From: Paraburkholderia sp. D15
GTDB taxonomy: Bacteria > Pseudomonadota > Gammaproteobacteria > Burkholderiales > Burkholderiaceae
Length of the DNA stretch: 64,000 nt
Assembly: GCF_029910215.1 (NCBI RefSeq)
Contig: NZ_CP110395.1
Span: 1,550,001-1,614,000 of the forward strand
Direction: 5' to 3'
Shown piece by piece: positions 48,278-56,793 of the stretch (position 1 is the first letter of the stretch; every line of letters starts with the position of its first letter). The position numbers and the translations under genes were made by a program. The notes beneath the pieces are model-generated. The model was given only the letters and a program-made list of their open reading frames with translations. It was not told the origin of the DNA and ran no database searches.

Positions 48278-48325
48278 CGGCCGGCAAAGAAAAGTAGGTG
48301 CCGCCCCGCACAGGGGCAACCCATG
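48278..48325 (-). repeat. structured repeat, right island arm, outer half (A')
   Basis: Inverted counterpart of 37915-37964: palindrome half, AAAGAAAAGTAGGTG and the GCCCC/GGGGC hairpin. The following 60 bases are 78% A+C on the plus strand, mirroring the G+T-rich flank of the left arm. Confidence 0.88.
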
Positions 48326-48355
48326 CAAACCAGAAGAAAAAAAAGAAAACCCCCT

Positions 48356-48694
48356 TCACCGAACACTCAAAACCCACTTAGCAAACCGTTCAGCCTCAGC
48401 AACAGAAACATCATTAGGTGGCATCTGCGCCCCGGTATTCCACTTCCCGGCACTCCCATGAAGAATACTGAATTGCAGCTTGGCAACTGCATCAGCCTGC
48501 CCACGATACCGTTCAGAGATAGCCCGAAAACCCGGCCCAACTTTAGTTGAATCGATGGTATGACAAGCCCGGCAGGTTTGTTCACTAGCAGAAGCCGCAA
48601 CATGGGCGGCCGAAGCACTATCAGCGGAAGCAGCGTACGCCCCCTGAGCCGCGACCAGAACAGCCATCAAAATCCCAACCGAAATCCCCTTCAC
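48356..48694 (-). CDS. class I cytochrome c, periplasmic
   Basis: A 112-residue c-type cytochrome. GGAGG lies 6 bases before GTG 48694, giving the signal 'MKGISVGILMAVLVAAQGAYA'. Haem is bound by 'CRACH' and the distal ligand is the Met in 'GAQMPPN'. It resembles c551/c552-type electron carriers. The longer frame upstream is low-complexity (two copies of a 19-20 base A-rich repeat at about 48700-48745). It follows the LVIVD-repeat gene on the same strand and may accept electrons from a periplasmic oxidation. Confidence 0.88.
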   Translation of the reverse strand: MKGISVGILMAVLVAAQGAYAASADSASAAHVAASASEQTCRACHTIDSTKVGPGFRAISERYRGQADAVAKLQFSILHGSAGKWNTGAQMPPNDVSVAEAERFAKWVLSVR

Positions 48695-48821
48695 AACGCC
48701 TCCAAAAAAAGCAGAGAAAAACAGAAAAAAGCAGAGAAAAACAAAAAACCCTGCCAACGAATCCCGCCGGCAGGGCAAAGCGCTCACTTCAAGGAAAAGA
48801 ACACAAAAAGATCAGCCCACC

Positions 48822-50630
48822 TCACCGCGGCGGCCAAGGCTTAGCCGGCGCCCCCATCACAGGCTTGCCGAGCAGCGGCGTAGACAGCGCATAAGCCCCA
48901 TTCTCGGTAAACGCCCAGATGATATTCCGGTCGTACTCCGTATAAATAGCAAGCACCCCCTTACCAAGGGTATAGCTGGGCAACTCACTTTCATCAGCAA
49001 GCGCAGGCACAAAATACCCGGCAATCGTCGGCTTCTCCGGATTGCGCACATCGAAAATCTGCACGCCGGCGTTATAGAACGAGTAAGGAATCACCCCTTG
49101 CCGCGAGCCGCCAGGCTGCCCGATCGCATTCGAGCGCTTCGGCCCGAAGTTCCCGCCGCGCTGGCAGAAGCTGGTGAACGGCGCACCTTCAGGCGGCGTA
49201 GGCTGCGGCAACTTCGCCGCGACCTTCAGATGCGAAGGATCGCGCGCATCGACGACGAAAATATCCTTGTAGGGCTCATAGCAATCCCGATTCATCGGAT
49301 ACCCGCTCGTCAGCACGAAGCCGGTGCGTTCGTACTGGCTGACGTCGGCGTTGTCATACTCGGTGCCCGCGAAACTCGGTGCCGTGTTCACATTGCCCAG
49401 CACCTTCGGCCTGGCCGGATTCGACAGATCGAACGAGTAAAGCCCCAACCCACCCATCGCGCCGAAGCCGATCTTGCCGCCTTGCTCCAGCGGCTTCGGC
49501 AGGAAGATGGGAATACGCGAGCCCATCCACGACGTACGATTGCCCGCGCGCGGATTCTGCAGATAAGCCTGCTCGTGCGCTTCATTGCCGACGATCTGCC
49601 CCGGCACCGCGATCTGCGACACGAACTTCGGGTCCGCCGGGTCCGACATGTCCCACACCTGATAGCCCGGCGAATACAGATAGTTCGGGTACTCGGTCAG
49701 CGCATAGCTATCGTCCGGCGCGGCCGAGAGAATCATGTACTTGCCGCCGTAGTACTCCGGCGCGTCGAGCGAACCCGAACCCTGCTGCTGGCCGACCGGT
49801 GCATCGGGATGCTTGTAGTCGGTCGTGCGCGTCGCGATCAGTTTCCACTGGCTCGGCAACGGGCCGTCCATTTCGAAGACCTTGAAGCCCTTCAGCGAGT
49901 TGTAGTGACGCTGGGCTTCGACCTTGTCCGGCTGGTCCATCTTTTCCGTCATCAGACCGTAGCGGCCGATCTCGAACGACGCGACCAGCACCGGCTTGCC
50001 GAGCTTTTTGCTCCACGCGATGGTGGCGCCGCCCAGATAGTTGTGCACGTTGTTCGGATCGAAATGCTCGGTCGGGCCTTTCGGGCCCCACGTGCCGCCT
50101 TGCGAGAACACCACCTTGCCGTTGGACGGATCGGTCACGTCCATGATGCGCAGATAGTCGCGGTCATGAATGTACAGATAACGGCGGCCGTCGAAGTCGG
50201 CGATGTTGTTCCACGCGTGAAAGGGCGAATCGACCAGCGGATAGAACGCCAGCACCTTCACGTCCTTCGCGTAGCTCTTCTTGTCCCAGGTCGTCATTTC
50301 GCCGGGGAAGTGCTGGCCCTGATGCACTTCGGGCGTCGCCTTCGGCCACACGAACTGGCCGGTCGCCGGGTCCATCCCGTAGTCGACGCCGGGCTTCAGC
50401 GGCGCGGGCCGGCGATCGGGCGTCAGACGCAGCCATTGCGCGAGATACGGGTCCTTGACCGCCGGCGTGCCGGGCGTCAACTGCGCGCCGGAAGCGGCCG
50501 CAGCCGCGGCATCCGCGCTGGGCGCCGAGGCCGGCGCCGCCGCTTCGCCGCTCGCGTACGCGGCGGCCGACAGGAACGCCAGCAGGGCGCCGGTCGCGAG
50601 AGTTGATTTCAGAGTGCTGGGTCGAAGCAT
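48822..50630 (-). CDS. LVIVD-repeat secreted protein
   Basis: A 602-residue exported protein with signal 'MLRPSTLKSTLATGALLAFLS' (cleaved near 'AYA') and a Pro/Ala-rich linker. The rest has repeated blocks of the LVIVD type ('YLYIHDRDYLRIMDVTDPSN', 'GYQVWDMSDPADPKFVSQI', 'LGLYSFDLSNPARPKVLGN', 'NAGVQIFDVRNPEKPTIAG'), which fold as a beta-propeller. Such proteins are uncharacterised; some lie beside cytochromes. Here porin, LVIVD protein and cytochrome c are in one row, suggesting a periplasmic binding or oxidation step for the porin's substrate. Confidence 0.85.
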   Translation of the reverse strand: MLRPSTLKSTLATGALLAFLSAAAYASGEAAAPASAPSADAAAAAASGAQLTPGTPAVKDPYLAQWLRLTPDRRPAPLKPGVDYGMDPATGQFVWPKATPEVHQGQHFPGEMTTWDKKSYAKDVKVLAFYPLVDSPFHAWNNIADFDGRRYLYIHDRDYLRIMDVTDPSNGKVVFSQGGTWGPKGPTEHFDPNNVHNYLGGATIAWSKKLGKPVLVASFEIGRYGLMTEKMDQPDKVEAQRHYNSLKGFKVFEMDGPLPSQWKLIATRTTDYKHPDAPVGQQQGSGSLDAPEYYGGKYMILSAAPDDSYALTEYPNYLYSPGYQVWDMSDPADPKFVSQIAVPGQIVGNEAHEQAYLQNPRAGNRTSWMGSRIPIFLPKPLEQGGKIGFGAMGGLGLYSFDLSNPARPKVLGNVNTAPSFAGTEYDNADVSQYERTGFVLTSGYPMNRDCYEPYKDIFVVDARDPSHLKVAAKLPQPTPPEGAPFTSFCQRGGNFGPKRSNAIGQPGGSRQGVIPYSFYNAGVQIFDVRNPEKPTIAGYFVPALADESELPSYTLGKGVLAIYTEYDRNIIWAFTENGAYALSTPLLGKPVMGAPAKPWPPR

Positions 50631-50649
50631 GGGCTTCCTCCTTTTTGTA

Positions 50650-51693
50650 TTAGAACGCGTGACGGATGCCGAACTGGAAGCCGCTCGGATTCTGTCCCGC
50701 GTTCGGGTAGACCTGGAAGGTCACCGGGTACGCGACAGGCACGTCGTGCTGACTCTTGACGTGCGCGAATGTCGCGTACAGGTCGGTGCGTTTCGACAGG
50801 CCGTAGATGTAGCCGATCACCCCGCCGGTCGCGCTGGATATGCTGGTGTTGTTGTCGTCGTGACGATGCACCACGCTGACATACACGCGATTGCGTCCGT
50901 CGATATTCCAGCGCGCGCCGACCTGCGCGTCCCAACCCTGCGAGTTGAACGCGACGTACGGCGGATACGCGTAATACCCGTTATACGTGTGATAGATCAG
51001 CGTCGGTTCGAAGCCGCCGAACTTGTAGACGGCGGCGAAATAGTTGTCGCGCGACGAGTGGATCTGCGACGAGCGGAAGATGTCGCGCGTGTACTGCAGC
51101 TCGCTCACGGCGCCGAGGAAAAGCGGCCCGTGGCGATAGTCGATGCTGGTGCTCAGGAAGCGTCCCGCGCGCGTGCTGTCGCCCACGCCGGTGGTGGCCA
51201 TGATGCGGCCGGTGAAACCGTAGAAGCTCGGCGTCTTGTACTGGATCGCGTTATCCACGCGGTACGACGCGTAGAAAAACTCCATGTTGTTGACCATGCT
51301 GAAGTCGGCCGCCCACGTCGGATCGGCGTAACCCGCGATCCAGTACGACGGCGTGAATTGACGCCCCATCGTCACTTCACCCCAGTTGCCTTTCAGGCCG
51401 ACGAACGACTGGCGGAACTGCGTCGACTGCACGCCGGTGTTCGCGGAGAACATCGGCTCGATGGTGAACACCGCCTTGTTGCCGCCACCCAGGTCTTCCA
51501 CGCCGCTCAGGTTGAAGCGCGAATTGTTCAGCCCGCCGCTCGACATGCGCGTGACGTTGCCGCCCGAGCCTGACGAGATCAGATGTTCGATGTTCATGTC
51601 GACATAACCGGACAACCAGACGCTGCTCGACTGAGCATGTGCGCCGGCACACGCGAGCATCACGGCGCCGGACAACAGAGTCTTCTTTTTCAT
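50650..51693 (-). CDS. outer-membrane porin
   Basis: A 347-residue Gram-negative porin. The start at ATG 51693 (GGAG before it) gives the signal 'MKKKTLLSGAVMLACAGAHA' and 'QSSSVWLSGYVDMNIEHL'. Block 'WGEVTMGRQFTPSYWIAGYADP' lies in the loop 3 region and the last strand ends 'GFQFGIRHAF'. It heads the unit with the LVIVD protein (19 bases apart) and cytochrome c. A GTGTATACAC palindrome lies 88 bases upstream of the start. Confidence 0.93.
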   Translation of the reverse strand: MKKKTLLSGAVMLACAGAHAQSSSVWLSGYVDMNIEHLISSGSGGNVTRMSSGGLNNSRFNLSGVEDLGGGNKAVFTIEPMFSANTGVQSTQFRQSFVGLKGNWGEVTMGRQFTPSYWIAGYADPTWAADFSMVNNMEFFYASYRVDNAIQYKTPSFYGFTGRIMATTGVGDSTRAGRFLSTSIDYRHGPLFLGAVSELQYTRDIFRSSQIHSSRDNYFAAVYKFGGFEPTLIYHTYNGYYAYPPYVAFNSQGWDAQVGARWNIDGRNRVYVSVVHRHDDNNTSISSATGGVIGYIYGLSKRTDLYATFAHVKSQHDVPVAYPVTFQVYPNAGQNPSGFQFGIRHAF

Positions 51694-51780
51694 TCCATCT
51701 CCAAACAAATCGTCGTTCTTTTTCGTTTCGTAGAGAGTGCTGTCGTCGCGCGCGACAGCCGCGGTTGCTTCCGTTTTGTC

Positions 51781-51790
51781 GTGTATACAC
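51781..51790. promoter_or_regulatory. GTATAC operator candidate before the porin unit
   Basis: GTGTATACAC is a perfect 10-base palindrome upstream of the porin start. Related sites occur at 54543, 54562, 57597 and 57638. The neighbouring FCD-type GntR protein is the best candidate binder, since this family often uses short palindromes with a TAT-AC centre. Confidence 0.55.
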
Positions 51791-51896
51791 AAACTGGAAA
51801 AAATTATACGCATAGCAAAATTTGGATTCGTAGCTTTATTTTTTTATACAAAACGGCGGTTTGGTTATAGCGGGTTGACCCGAATGGCATAGCGCG

Positions 51897-52922
51897 TCAA
51901 AACAGATGCCGGATTCCGGTCGCATAGGTCATCGCCGTGCCATTGCCGGAAAGCCGGTCGTAGACGGTGAGCAGGTACAGATCGGTGCGCTTGGAGAGGA
52001 AGTAATCGAGCCCTGCGGAGCCCGTATTGCGCCCGCTGACGGCGTTTTTCGGCCCGCTGCGGCGCGTATACGCCCATTCGGCGAGCGCGCTCAGCTGTGC
52101 GGTGAGAGGCACGAACAGGCCCGCTTCGAAGGTATGCGCGCCGAGACCGGCCGACGCGGTGCGCAGTCCCTGCAGCGCGCCGTAGAGTTTGAACAGGGAA
52201 AAATCGTACGAACCGCCGAGCAGATACGCGTTCTGTGTCGGCGACGCGACACCGGCCACCACGCGCGTACGTTGCACGGTCGCGACAGCGCTCAGCGCGC
52301 CGCCGTTATAGGTGGTCGACAAGGCCGCGTTGTACACGCCGTTCGAACCGGCGAAACCGCCAGGCGCATACACGGCGGTCGCGCTCAAGCCGCGCAGGTT
52401 CGGGCTCGTGTACTGGATGCCGTTGTTCCACACCGTATCGCCCGCGATGGCGCCGCCGTACGGGGCCGTGAAGGTCTGCATGACGAGCGGCGAAAACAGG
52501 ATCGATGCCTGAAACGGATTGACCGCCTGTTCGGCCAGGTAGAGCAGATTGGTATGGCGGCCGAACGTCACGCGGCCGAACGGTCCGGCGATGCCGACAT
52601 AGGAATTGCGTCCCCAGAACGGATCGGCGGCGGTGCGGCCAAGGCCGCCGTTGGCCGGCTGGAAGAAGCTTTCGAGCACCGCGATCGCGCGATAGCCCGC
52701 GCCGAGATCCTCGTTGACGCGAATCCCCCAGAACGGCGCGGTGAGGCCCGGGCTCTGTTCGGCCAGCGCGGCGGCCGGTCCGCCGCTGCGTTTGGTGTCG
52801 GCGATGTCGAGGCCGACGAGCCCATACAGCGCGACGGACGTCTGCGCGCGGACGGCGCGGGACGCGAGGCCCCAGGCGGTGACGCAAATGAGCGCGAGCG
52901 CGCCCAACGATCGAACGTTCAT
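51897..52922 (-). CDS. outer-membrane porin
   Basis: A 341-residue porin with signal 'MNVRSLGALALICVTAWG...' and mature start 'QTSVALYGLVGLDIAD'. AGGA ribosome site before ATG 52922. 'FGRVTFGRHTNLLYLAEQA' is the loop 3 block and the last strand ends 'YATGIRHLF'. It is more divergent than the other three porins of the window. It lies between the other porin unit and the dehydrogenase gene, all on the minus strand. Confidence 0.92.
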   Translation of the reverse strand: MNVRSLGALALICVTAWGLASRAVRAQTSVALYGLVGLDIADTKRSGGPAAALAEQSPGLTAPFWGIRVNEDLGAGYRAIAVLESFFQPANGGLGRTAADPFWGRNSYVGIAGPFGRVTFGRHTNLLYLAEQAVNPFQASILFSPLVMQTFTAPYGGAIAGDTVWNNGIQYTSPNLRGLSATAVYAPGGFAGSNGVYNAALSTTYNGGALSAVATVQRTRVVAGVASPTQNAYLLGGSYDFSLFKLYGALQGLRTASAGLGAHTFEAGLFVPLTAQLSALAEWAYTRRSGPKNAVSGRNTGSAGLDYFLSKRTDLYLLTVYDRLSGNGTAMTYATGIRHLF

Positions 52923-53046
52923 GGCGGATCCTTTCCTGTGCGAGTGGCGATGACGGGGAACGGCGGAACAACGGAACAACCGAACAACCGAACGAAGTGG
53001 GCAGGCCGGTATGACGGCAGGCGGCGCGCGCACGCGCCGCCTTCGT

Positions 53047-54006
53047 TCAGGCCGTGGGGACGGCGAATTCGACGGCGGTTCGCGTGAAGTGCTGGTCGAG
53101 GCTTGCAAGCAACGCGTCGCGCTGCGCGAGCCACGAAGCGGGCGAACGTCCCGCGATATGCGGCGTCAGCAGCACGCCGGGATGATCGAGCAGCGCGCGC
53201 GGCACCTCCGGCTCGTGCTCAATCACGTCGAGCCCCGCGCCCGCGAGCGCGCCGTCGGCGAGCGCGTCGATCAGCGCCTGGGTGTCCAGCACGGAGCCGC
53301 GCGCGACGTTGACCACGTACCCGTGTGGCCCGAGCGCGCGCAGCACGTCGCGATCGATCAGATGATGCGTCGCCGCGCCGCCGTTGCAGGCGATCACCAG
53401 AAACTCGCTGGCGCGCGCGAGTTCGAGCAGGTCCGCGTAGTGACGGCCCGGCGCGTCGTCGTACGCGCGGCGCGTGTGATAGCCGGTCGTCACGTCGAAG
53501 CCCCGCAGGCGCGCGGCGATCAAACGCCCAATCCGCCCCATGCCGACGATGCCTACGCGCGCGCCCGTCAGCGTCGGCCGTTCGGCGCGCGAGCCGCGCC
53601 AGCGGCCGGCGCGCACCGCGTCGGTGAGCGGCGCGTAGCCGCGCGCGAGCGCGAGCAGCAGGCCGATCGCGTGATCGGCGACGGTCGCCGCGTTGGCGCC
53701 CGGTGCATGCGTGACGACGATTCCGCGCCGTTGCGCGGCGGCGACGTCGACGTTTTCATAACCCGCGCCGAATGCGCTGATGATTTCCAGCGCGGGCAAG
53801 GCGGCCATCTGCGCGTCGGAGAAACCGGTCGAGCCATTGGTCACGACCGCGCGCACGGCTTGCAGTGCGGTCATTGCGCCGGGAGCGTCCGCCGTCAAGC
53901 CGTCCGGATGGTAGTGCAGCGTGTAATCGCGCCGCAGCGCATCCAGCGTCGCGTCGGGCAGCGCGATCAGCGCAAGCACGGCGATCGCGTCGATGCCCGC
54001 GCTCAC
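53047..54006 (-). CDS. D-isomer 2-hydroxyacid dehydrogenase
   Basis: A 319-residue NAD(P)-dependent dehydrogenase, probably reducing a 2-oxo acid (glyoxylate/hydroxypyruvate type). Nucleotide motif 'VGIVGMGRIGRLIAARL'; catalytic Arg in 'NVARGSVLDT', Glu in 'DVIEHEPEVP' and His in 'LTPHIAGRS'. The start is GTG 54006, which overlaps the stop of the VOC gene (GTGA), indicating coupled translation. The frame stays open far upstream, across other genes, without homology. Confidence 0.92.
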   Translation of the reverse strand: MSAGIDAIAVLALIALPDATLDALRRDYTLHYHPDGLTADAPGAMTALQAVRAVVTNGSTGFSDAQMAALPALEIISAFGAGYENVDVAAAQRRGIVVTHAPGANAATVADHAIGLLLALARGYAPLTDAVRAGRWRGSRAERPTLTGARVGIVGMGRIGRLIAARLRGFDVTTGYHTRRAYDDAPGRHYADLLELARASEFLVIACNGGAATHHLIDRDVLRALGPHGYVVNVARGSVLDTQALIDALADGALAGAGLDVIEHEPEVPRALLDHPGVLLTPHIAGRSPASWLAQRDALLASLDQHFTRTAVEFAVPTA

Positions 54007-54449
54007 GGCTGCGAACCGGAAGCGGGCGCGTCGGCGGAACCCGCCGCCGCCGGCGCCACTTCCTTCACCGCGCCTTTCCAGCCGTTCTCGGTGATGTCGA
54101 ACACCGTGCCGTCCGGCATCCGGTACTTCACTTCGTAGAACACGTTCGGATCTTTCTCGTGACGTCCCGTCAGATAGGTGCCGCCCGCGGCGACCACGCG
54201 CGCGGCGGTGTCCTCGACGTTGTCCACCCACATGCCGAAGTGGATCACGCCGCGCACGTCCTTCAGGCCCGCGTAGCCGGGCACGGTCTCGTCCTTGAAG
54301 TTCAGCAGCGCCACGTTCATCGTGCCGTCGGTCATATAGATGCCGCGCATCGCGTTGCCCGCGCGACGCATGCCGAACGCCTGCTCGAAGAATTGCGCGG
54401 CGGCCTCCGGATCCTCGACCGAGAGCGCGATATGACGGAGCTTGTCCAT
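54003..54449 (-). CDS. VOC-family (glyoxalase/dioxygenase fold) protein
   Basis: A 148-residue vicinal-oxygen-chelate protein. 'KLRHIALSVEDPEAAAQFFEQAF' starts the first beta-alpha-beta-beta-beta unit; 'GVIHFGMWVDNVEDTAARV' starts the second, and 'YRMPDGTVFDITENGWKG' ends it. Metal ligands are likely H7 and the second-module His. Divergent from the alpha/beta hydrolase, with GTATAC sites in between. The reaction is unknown; isomerase, lyase and dioxygenase are all possible. Confidence 0.85.
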   Translation of the reverse strand: MDKLRHIALSVEDPEAAAQFFEQAFGMRRAGNAMRGIYMTDGTMNVALLNFKDETVPGYAGLKDVRGVIHFGMWVDNVEDTAARVVAAGGTYLTGRHEKDPNVFYEVKYRMPDGTVFDITENGWKGAVKEVAPAAAGSADAPASGSQP

Positions 54450-54542
54450 GAAATGTCCTTAGGTTGTCCTGACGATGAATCGCCCGCAGGCGAAGGGAGG
54501 GTTGTCGTGACTGTGAATCAAGTGTGTCCGCAACTTCACCAG

Positions 54543-54570
54543 GTATACTACGGATAACAAATGTATACAC
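54543..54570. promoter_or_regulatory. two GTATAC sites in the divergent promoter
   Basis: GGTATACT at 54542-54549 and TGTATACAC at 54562-54570 lie 14 bases apart between the divergent VOC and hydrolase genes. The spacing, about two helical turns between centres, suits cooperative binding of a GntR dimer. Confidence 0.55.
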
Positions 54571-54669
54571 AAAAACAAATTGATATACCAGAATGGTCTT
54601 CATCCGAGGAACGGGGCGGGTTGCAGGTGACCGGCCCCGTTCCAGCGCCGCGATGTATGAGGACCACCG

Positions 54670-55632
54670 ATGCACATCTCGCAGGAACCGTTGGGTAGTC
54701 TGTCCGCCGCTCTCAGGGAGCGCTTTGCGCGGATCGGGCCGGTCTGGGGCAGCGATATCAATGCGCACCGCGATCTGGTGATCGCGGCGTACTCGCCGCT
54801 GGTGGCGGCGGCGCGCGATGCGGGCCCGACGCTCGAAGCGGCGCGCGACGTGCCGTATGGCAGCCACGAACGGCAACGGCTGGACGTGTTCGCGTCGGCG
54901 GAAACGCAGCGCGCGGGCCATGCCGACGTCGTGCTGTTCGTCCACGGCGGCGCATTTCTGCGCGGCAGCAAGAGCTTCAATGGACTCATCTACGACAACG
55001 TGGCGCGCTGGTTCGCGCGGCAAGGCTGCGTCGCGCTCAACGTCGAATACCGGCTCGCGCCGCAAGCGCCATATCCCGCGGGCGCGGACGATGTCGCCGC
55101 CGCGCTGGCGTGGGCGCGAACGCATGTCGCCGGATTCGGCGGCAATCCGGAGCGGATCTTTCTGGTCGGCCATTCGGCGGGCGGCGCGCACGTCGCCACC
55201 TATCTGTGCGATCCGCTGTTCGCCGATGTGCGCGATGGCGAAGACGCACGCGCAATCGCCGGCGCGGTGCTGATCTCGGCGCGGCTCGCCGCCGACGTCT
55301 TTTCCGACAACCCCAATGCGGCCGGCGTGCGCGCCTATTTCGGCGACGACGAATCGCGCTATGCGGCGCGCTCGCCGCTGACGCACGCGCAGCATCTCGA
55401 CACGCCGCTGATGGTGGTGGTCGCCGAATACGAAAACCCTTATCTGGACGCGTACGGTGCGGCATTTTTCGAGCGCGTGCTGATGGCGCGCCAACGCGCG
55501 GGCGACGCCAGGCCGCAACGCGCGCCGCGTTTCGTGCAGATGCCGCGGCATAACCACACCTCGGTGGTCGCGCACTTCGATTCGGGCGAGACGCTGCTGG
55601 GCGACGCGATGCTCGATTTTTTCCGCGCGTGA
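54670..55632 (+). CDS. alpha/beta hydrolase (HSL/arylformamidase-like)
   Basis: A 320-residue esterase-type hydrolase. Oxyanion motif 'VHGGAFLRGS' (H92-G93-G94), nucleophile S169 in 'LVGHSAGGAHVA', and catalytic His in 'PRHNHTSVV'. The substrate is unknown; arylformamidases and short-chain esterases share this pattern. It is the first gene of a plus-strand unit with the DHDPS-family aldolase 37 bases downstream and lies behind two GTATAC sites. Confidence 0.9.
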   Translation: MHISQEPLGSLSAALRERFARIGPVWGSDINAHRDLVIAAYSPLVAAARDAGPTLEAARDVPYGSHERQRLDVFASAETQRAGHADVVLFVHGGAFLRGSKSFNGLIYDNVARWFARQGCVALNVEYRLAPQAPYPAGADDVAAALAWARTHVAGFGGNPERIFLVGHSAGGAHVATYLCDPLFADVRDGEDARAIAGAVLISARLAADVFSDNPNAAGVRAYFGDDESRYAARSPLTHAQHLDTPLMVVVAEYENPYLDAYGAAFFERVLMARQRAGDARPQRAPRFVQMPRHNHTSVVAHFDSGETLLGDAMLDFFRA

Positions 55633-55669
55633 TCCGCTCGCGCTTTCATTGACCGACAGGGAGTACCGC

Positions 55670-56659
55670 ATGGCCAGCCAATCGTCCGCGACGTTTGCGA
55701 CATCCGCCACGTCCGCGAGCCGTTCGTCCGCTTTCGCGAAACCGCGCGTTTTCGCGCCGGTGATCACGCCGTTCAACGCGGATGCGAGCGTCGACGCGCC
55801 GCGCCTCGTCGCGTTCTGCCGCTGGCTGGTCGGGCAGGGCGCGGGCCTCGCGCTGTTCGGCACCAATAGCGAGGCGAATTCGCTGAGTCTCACGGAGCGG
55901 CATGCGTTGCTGGATGCCGTGCTCGACGCCGGACTCGATCCCGCGCAGATGCTGCCCGGCACCGGCGCCTGCGCGCTGCCCGATGCGATCGCCCTGACGC
56001 GTCACGCGAGCGAGGCCGGCTGCGCGGGCGCGCTGATGCTGCCGCCGTTCTTCTACAAGGGCGTCGGCGACGACGGTCTGTTCGGCTATTACGCCGACGT
56101 GATCGAGGCGGTGGGCTCGGCCCGTCTGCGCGTGCTGCTGTATCACATCCCGCAGTTCACCGGCGTGCCGATCACGCACACGCTGATCGAACGGCTGATC
56201 GCCGCGTATCCAGACACGGTGGTGGGCATCAAGGACAGTTCGGGCGATTGGGCGAATACGGCGGCGATGCTGGAGAAGTTTCCCGGTTTCGCGGTGTTTC
56301 CCGCATCCGAGGCGCTGCTCGGCAAGGCGCTGCCGCTCGGCGCGGCGGGCTGTATTTCGGCGACCGCGAATATCCAGCCGCATGCGATCGCGAGTCTGCT
56401 GAACGCGACGACGGCGGAGGAACGCACCGGGTGGGAAGGGAAGGTGGCCACCGTGCGCCTCGCGGTGCAGGCGCAGCCGATGATTCCCGCGCTGAAAAGC
56501 ATCGTCGCGCATTACACGAACGACGCCGCGTGGCAGCGCGTGCGTCCGCCGCTCACGTCGATGGGCGGCGCGCAGTCGGGCGCGTTGTTGCAGCAGTTGG
56601 AGACGTTGGGGTTCGCGATGCCGTCGATCGCAACGGCGCTGAAGACGGTGGCCGCGTGA
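55670..56659 (+). CDS. DHDPS/NanA-family aldolase
   Basis: A 329-residue class I aldolase of the dihydrodipicolinate synthase family. Schiff-base lysine K188 in 'VVGIKDSSGDW', Tyr158 in 'RVLLYHIPQ', and 'FGTNSEANSLSLTERHAL' in place of the usual GTTGE block. GGGAG ribosome site before ATG 55670. The first 30 residues are Ser/Ala/Thr-rich and not part of the fold. Probably acts on a 2-oxo acid such as a 4-hydroxy-2-oxo or KDG-like compound of the local pathway; not a lysine enzyme. Confidence 0.9.
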   Translation: MASQSSATFATSATSASRSSAFAKPRVFAPVITPFNADASVDAPRLVAFCRWLVGQGAGLALFGTNSEANSLSLTERHALLDAVLDAGLDPAQMLPGTGACALPDAIALTRHASEAGCAGALMLPPFFYKGVGDDGLFGYYADVIEAVGSARLRVLLYHIPQFTGVPITHTLIERLIAAYPDTVVGIKDSSGDWANTAAMLEKFPGFAVFPASEALLGKALPLGAAGCISATANIQPHAIASLLNATTAEERTGWEGKVATVRLAVQAQPMIPALKSIVAHYTNDAAWQRVRPPLTSMGGAQSGALLQQLETLGFAMPSIATALKTVAA

Positions 56660-56697
56660 ATGGCCTACTCGGCGGGCGACGCGGTGGCCAATGCCAT

Positions 56698-56775
56698 GGC
56701 CGCTTCAGCGGTCACCTCGGCGGCCACTTCAATGGCCACTTCAGCGGCCGGTTCAGCGGCCGGTTCAGCGCGCGA
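56698..56775 (+). repeat. 12-base tandem repeat
   Basis: About six imperfect units close to GCCACTTCAGCG / GCCGGTTCAGCG between the aldolase and the convergent GntR gene. One frame reads an Ala/Ser/Thr peptide without other support. Part of a set of 12-base repeats in this window (also 21250, 26069 and inside the gene at 61311). Confidence 0.65.
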
Positions 56776-56793
56776 CGCCGCGCGCCCGCCGCC

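Noticed and set aside
54670..55632. Calling the alpha/beta hydrolase a kynurenine formamidase to complete the kynurenine pathway
   Set aside because: The fold allows it, but the gene is 17 kb away in a different regulon, and the family is too broad for a specific call.
53047..55962. 971-codon open frame on the minus strand that could be read as a fusion protein
   Set aside because: Only the 3' part (dehydrogenase) has homology; upstream it runs through the VOC gene in another frame and antisense to the hydrolase gene. A GTG start overlapping the VOC stop explains the real gene.
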